Below, piece after piece: positions 1-8,843 of a DNA stretch of 64,000 nucleotides (position 1 is its first letter; each line of letters opens with the position of its first letter). The notes beneath the pieces were generated by a model. That model was not told the origin of the DNA. It saw only the letters and a list, made by a program, of their open reading frames with translations, and ran no database searches. Origin of the DNA: Phycisphaerae bacterium (GTDB taxonomy: Bacteria > Planctomycetota > Phycisphaerae > Phycisphaerales > SM1A02); contig PBAY01000039.1 of NCBI GenBank assembly GCA_002717655.1, forward strand, positions 124,001 to 188,000. The letters are read 5' to 3'. A program made the position numbers and the translations under genes.

Positions 1-1020
1 CCAGAAGGCGAATTCCGCAACGGCTGGCCTCAGGCGGAAGGCTTTGACGCATCCATATCAGCGGATGTCGAGGGAGCAGTGCTGCTGGGTCCAAGACAGG
101 AGCAGTTCCTCGAGGAATGGGCCGTGGATTGGGACGAGGATGACTGGGCCAAGGCGGTTCTCTCCCAGACGTTGTTCTGCAACGTGGCGACGCTTCCTGA
201 AGGCGCCAAGTCAGGGGGCGTCATTCCGAGTCTGCCGGTTCCAGAGCCGGGAGAGTATCCAGAGAATCATTCGATCGTCACGGATGGTGATTCCAATGGG
301 TGGCCACAGACTCCTCGAGATCGTGCCATTGATCTGATGCGACTGGGGGGTGCGGTTCACATCTGTGGTGATCAGCATCTGGGTTCAACGGTTCGTTACG
401 GAGTAGATGACTTCGATGATGCGGGATGGGCGTTCTGTGTTCCCGCAGTCTCCAATACCTGGCCCAGAAGATGGTTCCCGCCGGAACCCGGAGCAAACCA
501 TCGTGCAGGAGATCCGCTTTATACGGGGCAGTATCTGGATGGCTGGGGCAATCGGATGACGGTTGCCGCTGTAGCCAATCCGGTGAAGACCGGTCAGTCA
601 CCCTCCAATCTCTACGATCGAATGCCCGGCTACGGCATCATCCGTTTCCTCAGACCCAGCAGAGAAGTCGTCTTTGAATGCTGGCCTCGCTGGACGGATC
701 CTGACGCTGCGGATGATGAGCAGTACTCGGGCTGGCCGGTACGCTTTCCAATAAACAGTGGATATGGCGAACCGGAATACGGCGTGGCCCGTATCGAGTG
801 CGATCAGGCGGTATCTCCTCTGGTTCGCGTACGTTCGTCGTCTGATTCAAGCATTGAGTCGGTTCGTCGTCTTGAACCGGGAGGTGGGGTACTTGAATTG
901 GGCGAGGCTGGCCCGTGGGATGTGGAAGCATCCCAGGATGGCCGCGATTGGGTCATCCTCGGCACAGGGCTGTCAGGTTTGGAGGATTCTGAGGATCTCC
1001 CGGTTCTGCGCTACCGCTAA
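1..1020 (+). CDS. PhoD-like metallophosphatase, 3' part
   Basis: The reading frame is open from base 1, so the gene starts before the window; the last 339 codons are present. The segment HICGDQHLGS resembles the late metal-binding His/Asp block of alkaline phosphatase D-like (PhoD) calcineurin-type phosphoesterases, and the preceding stretch LGPRQEQFLEEWAVDW resembles the 'Q..FL..W' region of that family. A Trp/Pro-rich patch follows, and the last ~100 residues look like a beta-sandwich. The likely role is hydrolysis of phosphate esters outside the cytoplasm, but the signal peptide and first metal ligands lie outside the window. The next gene follows after 47 bases on the same strand. Family assignment is fairly secure; substrate unknown. 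Confidence 0.6.
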   Translation, partial: PEGEFRNGWPQAEGFDASISADVEGAVLLGPRQEQFLEEWAVDWDEDDWAKAVLSQTLFCNVATLPEGAKSGGVIPSLPVPEPGEYPENHSIVTDGDSNGWPQTPRDRAIDLMRLGGAVHICGDQHLGSTVRYGVDDFDDAGWAFCVPAVSNTWPRRWFPPEPGANHRAGDPLYTGQYLDGWGNRMTVAAVANPVKTGQSPSNLYDRMPGYGIIRFLRPSREVVFECWPRWTDPDAADDEQYSGWPVRFPINSGYGEPEYGVARIECDQAVSPLVRVRSSSDSSIESVRRLEPGGGVLELGEAGPWDVEASQDGRDWVILGTGLSGLEDSEDLPVLRYR

Positions 1021-1067
1021 GATGCAGGGCTTGACCATCACATTTCCTCAGGAAGAGTTTTGTTCCC

Positions 1068-2252
1068 ATGATTGAAATCGTTGCCATATCCGTACTCGCT
1101 TTCCTGCATGACCCACCGAAGCCGCCTCCTGGTGCGGAGCCACCTCCGGAGTTGACGACCCATTCCATTCTCGGCCCGGTGGATTCCTTGACCAGCAGTC
1201 GGGAGTTCGTCAAGGCTGGTGAGTCCTACATCTCTCCAGATGGAACCAAGGTGATTTTCCAGGCGATTCCTGTTCCGCCGGAAGGAGAGGAAGCCGAAGA
1301 CTATTACGGCATGTATCTGGCCGATGTGATCGAGGATGACACCAAGCATCACGGCATGGCCTTGAGCAATATCCAGCGGATCAGCCCGGAAGGTTCATCC
1401 AATACCTGCGGCTGGTTCCATCCATCTGATGATCGACGTGTGATTTTCGCTTCGACCATCGAGGGGTCTGGCAGCAAGGGCAAGTCGGGATATCAGCGGC
1501 AATCAAGTCGTTACAGCTGGTCGATGCCTCCGGAAATGCGAATCGTTGAATGTCGCATCGATGGATCAATGCCTCCTTCTCTTCGTCTCCTTGAAGGTGA
1601 CGAAAGTGGATACCAGGCGGAATGTTCCATCAGTCCGGATGGACGCCATCTGCTCTATGCTTCCAATGAAGAAGGTGACGTGGATATCTATGTCCGCGAT
1701 CTTAAGACCAAGAAGAGGCATCGCATTGTCTCCGCCGAAGGTTACGACGGAGGTCCGTTCTTCTCACCCGATGGACGGCGCATCTGCTATCGATCCGACC
1801 GCAAAGGCAATGATCTGCTTCAGATCTTCGTTGCGGAATTGAAATTCGATGATGAAGGCACCATCACTGGTATCGAAGATGAGTTTCAGTTGACAGACAA
1901 TGAACATGTCAACTGGGCGCCCTTCTGGCATGCAGACGGGAAATACCTTGTCTATGCAACCAGTGAAGAAGGCCACTACAACTACGAGGTCTTCATCATT
2001 GATGCTGATCCAGGCGATCCGGCCAAAGGCCATCCGGCAAGTTATGGCACTCGACGAGCACGAGTGACCCATGCGATGCGTTTCGATGGTCTACCAGCCT
2101 TTGATGCCGAATCCAACCACATGATCTGGACCAGCCAGCGGGATGACGGAACCAGCCAGCTTGTCATCTCCAGATTTCCGGACGATCCGGAAGATTTCTT
2201 CATGGAAGAAGAGGATCATGATGAAGAAGATCATGACGAAGAAGAGCATTGA
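1068..2252 (+). CDS. TolB-like beta-propeller (PD40) protein with Asp/Glu/His tail
   Basis: The 394-residue protein carries repeated SPDG motifs: SPDGTKVIF, SPDGRHLLYASNEEGD, SPDGRRICYRSDRKGN and a variant HADGKYLVYATSEEGH. These are WD40-like PD40 repeats as in TolB and in the propellers of S9 peptidases. The N-terminus has a short hydrophobic stretch (MIEIVAISVLAFLHD) that may be a weak signal or anchor, followed by a Pro-rich segment. The last ~16 residues are almost only Asp, Glu and His, which could bind divalent metals. No tol-pal genes are nearby, so this is probably not TolB itself but a periplasmic propeller protein of unknown partner. It sits downstream of the phosphatase and upstream of the DUF4956 gene, all on the plus strand. 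Confidence 0.7.
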   Translation: MIEIVAISVLAFLHDPPKPPPGAEPPPELTTHSILGPVDSLTSSREFVKAGESYISPDGTKVIFQAIPVPPEGEEAEDYYGMYLADVIEDDTKHHGMALSNIQRISPEGSSNTCGWFHPSDDRRVIFASTIEGSGSKGKSGYQRQSSRYSWSMPPEMRIVECRIDGSMPPSLRLLEGDESGYQAECSISPDGRHLLYASNEEGDVDIYVRDLKTKKRHRIVSAEGYDGGPFFSPDGRRICYRSDRKGNDLLQIFVAELKFDDEGTITGIEDEFQLTDNEHVNWAPFWHADGKYLVYATSEEGHYNYEVFIIDADPGDPAKGHPASYGTRRARVTHAMRFDGLPAFDAESNHMIWTSQRDDGTSQLVISRFPDDPEDFFMEEEDHDEEDHDEEEH

Positions 2253-2323
2253 AGCGATGAAGAGTCTCACAAACCTCACCTGACACCTTGTCATGAATCG
2301 CCTTGGTCTTCTACAGTGGGGGC

Positions 2324-3076
2324 ATGTGGCTTCTCGCGACAACAAGTCCGACAATGGATGGAACATTCAATCTGTTCGACTCCGCTGGTTCGGCCCAGTC
2401 GGCAGCAGGCAGTGATCGTCTGCTTCAACCTCTGCTTCAATTCGCGGATGGCTGGTTTCTGCTCGATCTGTTCCTTGGTTATTTCTTCGCGATTCTCCTG
2501 GCAGCCATTCTGACCTGGAGTACCAACCGACTCTCCGGCGATCGTGTGCAACGGGTCGTTGAGTCTGATGCCATGCTCCTGCTGCTGGGGGTCATTGGTG
2601 TGACGGTGGCAGAACTGGTGACGATTCTTCCAGCCATGGCCCTTGTCATCTTCGGCATTGGCGGGTTGATCAGATTCCGAACGACGTTCGGTGATACGTC
2701 ATTGACCGGGAAGGGGATCATCATCGTCATCATCGGCCTGGCCTGCGGGCTGGGTCAGATTGCCATGGCCTGCTTCGTCACGTTCGTCGCCTGGATCATT
2801 CTCACCATGCTTGGCTCGCGGGCCGTCTGTCGAGTACGGGTCGAGTCCGAGCAAGCAACGCTCGTTGATGAGGATGCCGTAAGAAATGCACTTCTTCAGG
2901 CAGCACGTAAAGCAAAGATTCGCATTCGCAGCATTGAAACGCTTCCAGTAAGCGGACGGTTGGAGATCTATCTGACCGTGCCGGCAAGCATGACATCCGC
3001 TGCCGTACGTACTCTGATCAAATCAACACTTGATCATGTTGAGGATGCGGCTCAGGTCCAGGTCAAATTCCGCTGA
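2324..3076 (+). CDS. DUF4956-type membrane protein
   Basis: About 250 residues. Four to five hydrophobic segments lie in the first 160 residues, and the GGLIRFRT ... IIGLACGLG signature is typical of DUF4956 membrane proteins, which are distantly like MgtC. The C-terminal ~90 residues form a soluble alpha/beta domain ending in a likely ACT- or RNP-like fold (VSGRLEIYLTVP...). The ATG at 2324 is preceded by a G-rich stretch; a TTG at 2303 and an ATG at 2354 are possible alternatives. It lies 23 bases before the ChaA-like antiporter, suggesting co-transcription and a joint role at the membrane, perhaps in ion or polyphosphate handling; that role is inference. Confidence 0.6.
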   Translation: MWLLATTSPTMDGTFNLFDSAGSAQSAAGSDRLLQPLLQFADGWFLLDLFLGYFFAILLAAILTWSTNRLSGDRVQRVVESDAMLLLLGVIGVTVAELVTILPAMALVIFGIGGLIRFRTTFGDTSLTGKGIIIVIIGLACGLGQIAMACFVTFVAWIILTMLGSRAVCRVRVESEQATLVDEDAVRNALLQAARKAKIRIRSIETLPVSGRLEIYLTVPASMTSAAVRTLIKSTLDHVEDAAQVQVKFR

Positions 3077-3099
3077 CTCAGAAGCGAGGAGCGACGCTT

Positions 3100-4188
3100 G
3101 TGATTACCTGGTTCCGTCGCGAATACGCCTTTATTGCCAGTGTACTCACGCTGATTGCCTTCTCCATCTGGGGCGTGGATCTTCTTGCACAGCCGTTTAC
3201 TCCGGCCCGTGCCGGACTGGTATTCGGCTGGTTGTTCGTGGTCATTCTGGCTTCATCATTCTCGGTGGTCCGGCACGCGGAATGGCTGGCACACCGATTC
3301 GGCGAACCGTACGGCACGCTGATTCTGACTCTATCAGTCATCTGCATCGAAGTCGCGATGATCGCATCAGTGATGGTCGTCGGGCCGGATAATCCGACCC
3401 TGGCCCGCGACACGATGTTTGCCGTGTTGATGCTGGTGATGAACGGCTTGATCGGGATCTGCCTGTTGATCGGCGGCTATTTCCATCGTGAGCAGTACTT
3501 CAACCTGAGAAGTGCCGGTTCCTATCTGGCACTGCTTGTGGTGCTGGCGACATTGGGCTTGATTCTTCCGACCTGGACGACTTCTACACCTGATGCCTCA
3601 CATTCTCCAATGTTCGCGATCTTTCTCGGGGTAGCAGCGTTCGGAATCTACGGTGTCTTCCTTGGCCTTCAGGCTTCGACCCACAAGGATTACTTCGTCC
3701 ATGGGGATGAGGATGATCATGCAGAAGGGAAACTCGAAGGCAGTGCGATCTATCACGGAATCATGCTGGTACTGACCATGATTCCCATCGTGCTGCTGGC
3801 CAAGAAGATTGCGGTTGTCCTGCAATATGGTCTTGATTCAAGTGGTCTGCCGATGGAACTGGGCGGTGTGGTTGTCGCGATCCTCGTGCTGTCGCCTGAA
3901 GGGCTTGCGGCACTTGGTGCGGCCAGGCACAACAATCTGCAACGAGTCATGAACATCAGCCTTGGTTCAGCGCTGGCGACGATCGGCCTCACCATTCCGG
4001 CCGTGATCGCCATCGGAGTCATCACATCCGAGCCAGTCCAATTGGGTCTGGATCCAGTCGACACGATTCTTCTTCTGTTGACTCTGGGGCTGTGCATCGT
4101 CAATTTCTCAGGGGGCCGGACGAATGTGCTGCAGGGATTCATTCATCTGCTCGTCTTCGCCGCCTGGATCGTTCTGATCTTCGACTGA
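3100..4188 (+). CDS. ChaA-like Ca2+ (Na+)/H+ antiporter
   Basis: 362 residues with about eleven hydrophobic segments. The region SFSVVRHAEWLAHRFGEPYGTLILTLSVICIEVAMIAS, given here only as a location near residues 50-90, contains the acidic 'GEPYGTLILTLSV..IE' pattern of the CaCA/ChaA family, and a second inverted copy lies near residue 265 (LVLSPEGLAALGAARHNN). A cytoplasmic loop near residue 205 is rich in Asp, Glu and His (HGDEDDHAEG), as expected for a cation-exchanger loop. The product should expel calcium or sodium in exchange for protons across the inner membrane. The start is GTG at 3100, supported by the GAAGCGAGGAGC ribosome-binding region just upstream. Confidence 0.85.
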   Translation: MITWFRREYAFIASVLTLIAFSIWGVDLLAQPFTPARAGLVFGWLFVVILASSFSVVRHAEWLAHRFGEPYGTLILTLSVICIEVAMIASVMVVGPDNPTLARDTMFAVLMLVMNGLIGICLLIGGYFHREQYFNLRSAGSYLALLVVLATLGLILPTWTTSTPDASHSPMFAIFLGVAAFGIYGVFLGLQASTHKDYFVHGDEDDHAEGKLEGSAIYHGIMLVLTMIPIVLLAKKIAVVLQYGLDSSGLPMELGGVVVAILVLSPEGLAALGAARHNNLQRVMNISLGSALATIGLTIPAVIAIGVITSEPVQLGLDPVDTILLLLTLGLCIVNFSGGRTNVLQGFIHLLVFAAWIVLIFD

Positions 4189-4246
4189 TTCGTCTTTTTG
4201 CTGCTGACTGGTCATACTGTCGTGTTCTACTCAGGAGAAGAACACG

Positions 4247-6511
4247 ATGATTTCACAGACTACCGTGATGGGACTCACCATGATCTCATTCAGCATGATG
4301 GCTTCGCCCAGCGCGCATGCTCAGGAATCGGATGCCAGTGGATTGATTCCACGTGAAGTGCTGTTTGGGAATCCTGAACGTACGAGTGTGCAGATCAGCC
4401 CTGATGGACAGCACATTGGTTACATCGCACCGCATGAAGGTGTTCTCAACATCTGGGTACAGTCTGTCGATGGCGGTGATGCTCGACCGCTGACGTCGTT
4501 CACTGATCGTCCAATCAGGGGTTACTCCTGGGCCTGGAACAGTGAGCAGATGCTGTTCGGGCGCGACAAGGATGGCGATGAGAATACCCACATTCATGCA
4601 GTCGACATCAGTGATGGTTCAGTCAAGGACCTGACTCCGTATCCAGGTGTCAAAGCCATGGCAGCTGGTTCTGAGAAGGATCGACCTGACGAAGTGATCG
4701 TTGCCTTGAATGATCGTGATCCACGATTCCATGACTACTACATCCTGAACACGCGTACCGGCGAACGTGAGTTGCTGGTGAATAATGACGAGGGGTATCT
4801 CAGTTATCTCTTTGATGCGAAATGGAATCCCCGCGGTCGAATGAAGATGAATCCCGATGGTGGCATGACCTTCGAGATGTCCGATGAAGAAGGGTGGTTC
4901 GACTACCTGACCATCGGCATGGAGGATTCCATGACCACGAGTCCAATGGGCATGAGTCCTTCCGGAGATACCATCTATGCATTGGATTCCCGCAATCGGG
5001 ACAAAGCCGCATTGGTTTCGCTGCCAGCCAGAAGGAACGGTGCTGATACGCCGACGATTCTCCATACTTCTTCGAAGGCGGATGTCTCAGGTGCGATGAT
5101 TCATCCGGATACCCGTGAGCCTCAGGCTGCCAACGTGGAATATCTGAGGCAGGATTGGGTGATTCTGGATCCTTCAATCCAGCAGGACATCGATGCGCTT
5201 CGCAAGCTCGACAAGGGCGACTTCAACATCACGAGCCGTACCGCTGATGATCGGATCTGGACGGTTTCCTATGTCCAGGATGCGGGCCCTGTCCGGTACT
5301 GGATCTGGGATCGCGATACTCAGAAGGGCAGGTTCCTGTTCACCCATCGCTCTGATCTCGAGCAATATGACCTCGCTGAAATGAAGCCTATTGAAATCAA
5401 GACACGTGATGGCTTGACCATGCCGTGTTATCTCACGCTTCCACGTGATGCCAAAGGACCTGTTCCGATGGTACTTCTGGTGCACGGTGGCCCATGGGCA
5501 CGGGATGGCTGGGGTTACAACCCGATGCATCAATGGCTCGCAGATCGAGGGTATGCCGTCCTGAGTCCGAACTTCCGTGGTTCAACAGGATTCGGCAAGG
5601 CGTATCTGAATGCGGGTAATCGAGAATGGTATGCAGCCATGCAGGATGATCTGGTTGACGCCACGAACTGGGCGATCGAGAACAAGATTGCGCAGCCCGA
5701 CAAGATCGCCATCATGGGAGGTTCATATGGTGGCTACGCCACACTGGCCGGACTGACCCGTGATCCCGAGTTGTATGCCGCAGGTGTAGACATCGTCGGT
5801 CCTTCCCATGTCGCAACACTTCTGAACACGATTCCTCCGTATTGGGAGCCGATGAAGAAGATGTTCGAGTCACGCGTTGGAAGTCTGGATGAGCCGGAAT
5901 TTCTTGATCAGATCTCACCACTGACTCATGTCGATCGAATCAGTCGACCGTTGATGATCGTTCAGGGCGCAAACGATCCTCGTGTCAAGATCAGTGAGAG
6001 CGATCAGATCGTCGCTGCCATGGACAGCCGCAATCTCCCGGTCACCTATCTGGTGTATCCCGATGAGGGGCATGGAATGGCTCGACCGGAGAACATGATG
6101 GCCTTCAATGCCATTACCGAGGAATTCCTCGCCAAGCATCTCGGTGGGAAGGTTCAGCCAATCGGATCGGATGTCGCGGAATCAAGCGTACAAATCCGAA
6201 ACAAGGGCAACCTTGAACTGGACGGAATCATGACCTGGGTCGATGACGGCAGCAGCGAGGAACCGCAGGAGATCGGTCCGGTTGAGGTTGAACAACTCAC
6301 CGAAGCACAGATGATCGAGATCCAGAAGGTCCTTGATCAATTGAAGTCCATGCCACCTGAACAACTTCCTATGGTTCTTGCAAGCATTGAACAGAATCGC
6401 GGGATGGTTCCTCAGGAGGATCGGCTTGCCTTTGAATACATGGTTCAGCAGGTCAAGCAGATGATGGAGCAGAACCTGCGGAAGGGGGATGGTGCAACCA
6501 ACCCTGAATGA
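4247..6511 (+). CDS. Secreted S9-family prolyl oligopeptidase-like peptidase
   Basis: 754 residues. A signal peptide ends at ASPSAHAQ (about residue 26). Residues ~40-380 form a propeller with PD40-type repeats (ISPDGQHIGYI), and ~390-640 form the alpha/beta-hydrolase domain. The triad is visible: Ser493 in GGSYGGYA, Asp577 in GANDPRV and His609 in DEGHGMA. HGGPWARDGWG is the usual oxyanion-side motif. The enzyme should cleave short peptides or release N-terminal dipeptides in the periplasm. It has an unusual extension of ~115 residues after the hydrolase domain, rich in Glu, Gln and Met and partly helical, which is not part of the standard family. The ATG at 4247 follows an AGGAGAAG RBS. A hairpin terminator follows the gene. 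Confidence 0.9.
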   Translation: MISQTTVMGLTMISFSMMASPSAHAQESDASGLIPREVLFGNPERTSVQISPDGQHIGYIAPHEGVLNIWVQSVDGGDARPLTSFTDRPIRGYSWAWNSEQMLFGRDKDGDENTHIHAVDISDGSVKDLTPYPGVKAMAAGSEKDRPDEVIVALNDRDPRFHDYYILNTRTGERELLVNNDEGYLSYLFDAKWNPRGRMKMNPDGGMTFEMSDEEGWFDYLTIGMEDSMTTSPMGMSPSGDTIYALDSRNRDKAALVSLPARRNGADTPTILHTSSKADVSGAMIHPDTREPQAANVEYLRQDWVILDPSIQQDIDALRKLDKGDFNITSRTADDRIWTVSYVQDAGPVRYWIWDRDTQKGRFLFTHRSDLEQYDLAEMKPIEIKTRDGLTMPCYLTLPRDAKGPVPMVLLVHGGPWARDGWGYNPMHQWLADRGYAVLSPNFRGSTGFGKAYLNAGNREWYAAMQDDLVDATNWAIENKIAQPDKIAIMGGSYGGYATLAGLTRDPELYAAGVDIVGPSHVATLLNTIPPYWEPMKKMFESRVGSLDEPEFLDQISPLTHVDRISRPLMIVQGANDPRVKISESDQIVAAMDSRNLPVTYLVYPDEGHGMARPENMMAFNAITEEFLAKHLGGKVQPIGSDVAESSVQIRNKGNLELDGIMTWVDDGSSEEPQEIGPVEVEQLTEAQMIEIQKVLDQLKSMPPEQLPMVLASIEQNRGMVPQEDRLAFEYMVQQVKQMMEQNLRKGDGATNPE

Positions 6512-6535
6512 CTTGTTTCAGTTGATTCATCCTTG

Positions 6536-6569
6536 CAGGAGCCTCTTCCGGGAGGCTCCTGTTCGTTTC
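6536..6569 (+). terminator. Rho-independent terminator after the S9 peptidase
   Basis: A perfect 10-bp stem, CAGGAGCCTC paired with GAGGCTCCTG (6536-6545 with 6552-6561), with a 6-base loop, is followed by a T-rich stretch TTCGTTTC. It lies 25 bases after the peptidase stop codon and before the next gene on the same strand. Confidence 0.8.
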
Positions 6570-6598
6570 TGGATCTGATCGTGCTATGGTCTTGAATC

Positions 6599-8818
6599 AT
6601 GTTGGCCATCATTCTGATCATGATGCAGATAGGTCTGACGCCGGATCAGGAGTCCGCGAAGGCAGCCTTCACACGTTATTGCCTGGACTGTCATGAGGCA
6701 CCACGACCCAAGGCTGATCTTGATCTTGCCGCAATCCTGAATGCTCCATCTGAAGTTGCTGATTCGACCTGGGATCAGATCTCGGTCCATCTTCGAGGTC
6801 GCACGATGCCTCCGGCAAAGTATCGAAAGCGGCCGACGGATACCGAGTATCAGGCCATGCAGATCTGGGTGGATTCACAGGGATCATCCCAGGCATCAAG
6901 GGCCGTGACCTTGCGTCGTTTGAACGCCACGGAATACGAGAACACCATTCAGGATCTTCTTGATGTGGAATTCGATGCAGATGAATTCTTTCCTGATGAT
7001 GATGTGGGCTATGGGTTCGACACGATCGGCGATGTGCTGACCATGTCGCCTTTGCTCACGGAGCGATATCTGGATGCCGCCGAACGAATTGCAGCGGAGG
7101 CGATTCGTGATCCGAATGAACCCGAGTTTCCAACCAGACGATTTGAAGGAGACACCATCTTCGTTCAGGGTGCCGGGAGAAAGCTTCAGGGAGGCGTGAG
7201 GTTGCACTCCAGAGGCGGCGCGATCGGTCATGCAGATCTTTCAAGACCGGGCCGATACAGGATTCGTTACAGCGCCTGGGGACAGCAGGCAGGTCCTGAT
7301 CCGGTACGCATGGCGGTACGTGTCGGCAACAAACGAATTGCAAGGCACGACGTACCCGAAAAACAGAATGCACCCGGCTTGCGTGAGATCGAAACAACAT
7401 TGCCGGCTGGCGAACTCGACATCGGAGTCTATTTCACCAACGACTATTACCGTCCTGAAGCCAGAAATCCTGCAGATCGTGATCGCAATGCCGTTGTCGA
7501 GTGGATTGAAATCATCGGTCCTCTGGATGCGCCCATGGTGGGGGCATTTCAGGAACAACTCCCATCAGAACCATTCGAGACCGAAGCCTGGCTTGATGCA
7601 GTTCTGGGGCAGTTTCTCCCCAGACTCTGGCGGGGACCGGTACCCGAGATTGAACGGCGTAGACTGATGACGATGGCACGAGAGGCCAATGATGCCTCCG
7701 CATCTCGCGAACGTGTTCTTCGGACGGCCCTGACTGCTGCACTGATGAGTCCACGGTTTCTTTACAGGTTGGAATGCATGCCTGGTGAGGAAGCCGTTCC
7801 TCTTGAAGCACATGAGCTTGCAACAAGGCTGTCCTACTTTCTCTGGAGCAGTACCCCTCCCGACTGGTTGCTCAAGATGGCGACAGCGGGTGATCTTGAG
7901 AAAGAGGATGGTCGTCGTGCCGCTGTCGAGAGACTGCTGAGTGATCCTCGATCAAAGGCGGTCGCTGAAAATTTCGCGACCCAGTGGCTTCAAATCAGAG
8001 ACCTGACCGACCGTCGTCCTGATCCAGACCGATATCCCGGTATCGATGAGCGCCTGCTTTCGTCGATGCAGCAGGAAACGGTTCTTTATTTTGATGATCT
8101 TCTTCGAAACAATCATGAGATCAACGACCTTCTGGCCTCGAACCACACGTTCATCGACAAGCGGCTGGCAGCCCACTATGACCTGCCTGTTCCTGATGAT
8201 GACGGCTTCGTCAAGATCAATCTCGAAGAGCGTTCACATCCGGGTGGATTGCTCTATCACGCGGGAGTCATGACCGCGACTTCAAATCCAACTCGCACTT
8301 CGATCGTGAAGCGAGGCAAGTGGGTTCTAGAAGCTTTGCTCGATCAGCCACCACCGCCACCGCCACCAGGCATCGATGGCTTGCCTGAGGATGGAGGTGA
8401 TTCAACGGCGTCGCTCCGTGAGCAGATGGAACGCCATCGTGCGGATCCATCCTGTGCAGCCTGTCACATCAGAATGGATGCATTGGGATTCGCACTGGAA
8501 GAACTGGATGCCGTTGGACGAAGGCGAAGCATGGATCAAGGCAAGCCTGTTGATGCAAGAGGGGAATTGCCTGATGGGCGCATCATCAATGGTCCAAAGG
8601 AACTTGGAGCGGTGCTTCTGGAGGATCCGGCCGTCCATCGTTCTCTGGCCAGCCATCTTCTGATCTATGCACTTGGTCGTGGACTGACACCGGCGGATGA
8701 GGCTTCGCTCCAGCAGTTGGTGGATGAACTCGCCAAAGAGCCGACCATCCGCCGTCTCGTGCATGAGATCGTGGAATTGGAAATCTTCCGGATGCGATCA
8801 GGCCTATCCCCCTTATGA
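6599..8818 (+). CDS. Planctomycete cytochrome-like DUF1587/1592/1588/1585 protein
   Basis: 739 residues. A hydrophobic N-terminus (MLAIILIMMQIG) is followed by one c-type haem motif, CLDCH at residues 28-32. The domain order then follows the planctomycete family: DUF1587 (LRRLNATEYENTIQDLL, from about residue 100), a carbohydrate-binding-like segment near 190-300, DUF1595/DUF1592 (LRTALTAALMSPRFLYRLE), DUF1588 (HPGGLLYHAGVM ... CAACHIRMDALGF) and DUF1585 at the C-terminus. Members are exported and usually paired with a DUF1552 protein, as here (25 bases downstream). They have been proposed to take part in polysaccharide breakdown, but their activity is not established. A second Cys pair (CAACH) lies in the DUF1588 region, so two haems are possible. 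Confidence 0.9.
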   Translation: MLAIILIMMQIGLTPDQESAKAAFTRYCLDCHEAPRPKADLDLAAILNAPSEVADSTWDQISVHLRGRTMPPAKYRKRPTDTEYQAMQIWVDSQGSSQASRAVTLRRLNATEYENTIQDLLDVEFDADEFFPDDDVGYGFDTIGDVLTMSPLLTERYLDAAERIAAEAIRDPNEPEFPTRRFEGDTIFVQGAGRKLQGGVRLHSRGGAIGHADLSRPGRYRIRYSAWGQQAGPDPVRMAVRVGNKRIARHDVPEKQNAPGLREIETTLPAGELDIGVYFTNDYYRPEARNPADRDRNAVVEWIEIIGPLDAPMVGAFQEQLPSEPFETEAWLDAVLGQFLPRLWRGPVPEIERRRLMTMAREANDASASRERVLRTALTAALMSPRFLYRLECMPGEEAVPLEAHELATRLSYFLWSSTPPDWLLKMATAGDLEKEDGRRAAVERLLSDPRSKAVAENFATQWLQIRDLTDRRPDPDRYPGIDERLLSSMQQETVLYFDDLLRNNHEINDLLASNHTFIDKRLAAHYDLPVPDDDGFVKINLEERSHPGGLLYHAGVMTATSNPTRTSIVKRGKWVLEALLDQPPPPPPPGIDGLPEDGGDSTASLREQMERHRADPSCAACHIRMDALGFALEELDAVGRRRSMDQGKPVDARGELPDGRIINGPKELGAVLLEDPAVHRSLASHLLIYALGRGLTPADEASLQQLVDELAKEPTIRRLVHEIVELEIFRMRSGLSPL

Positions 8819-8843
8819 TGACATCAGAGGTTCATGACGCGAC

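Noticed and set aside
1068-2252. TolB of the Tol-Pal system
   Set aside because: No tolQRA or pal genes nearby, no clear signal peptide and no TolB N-terminal domain was recognised.
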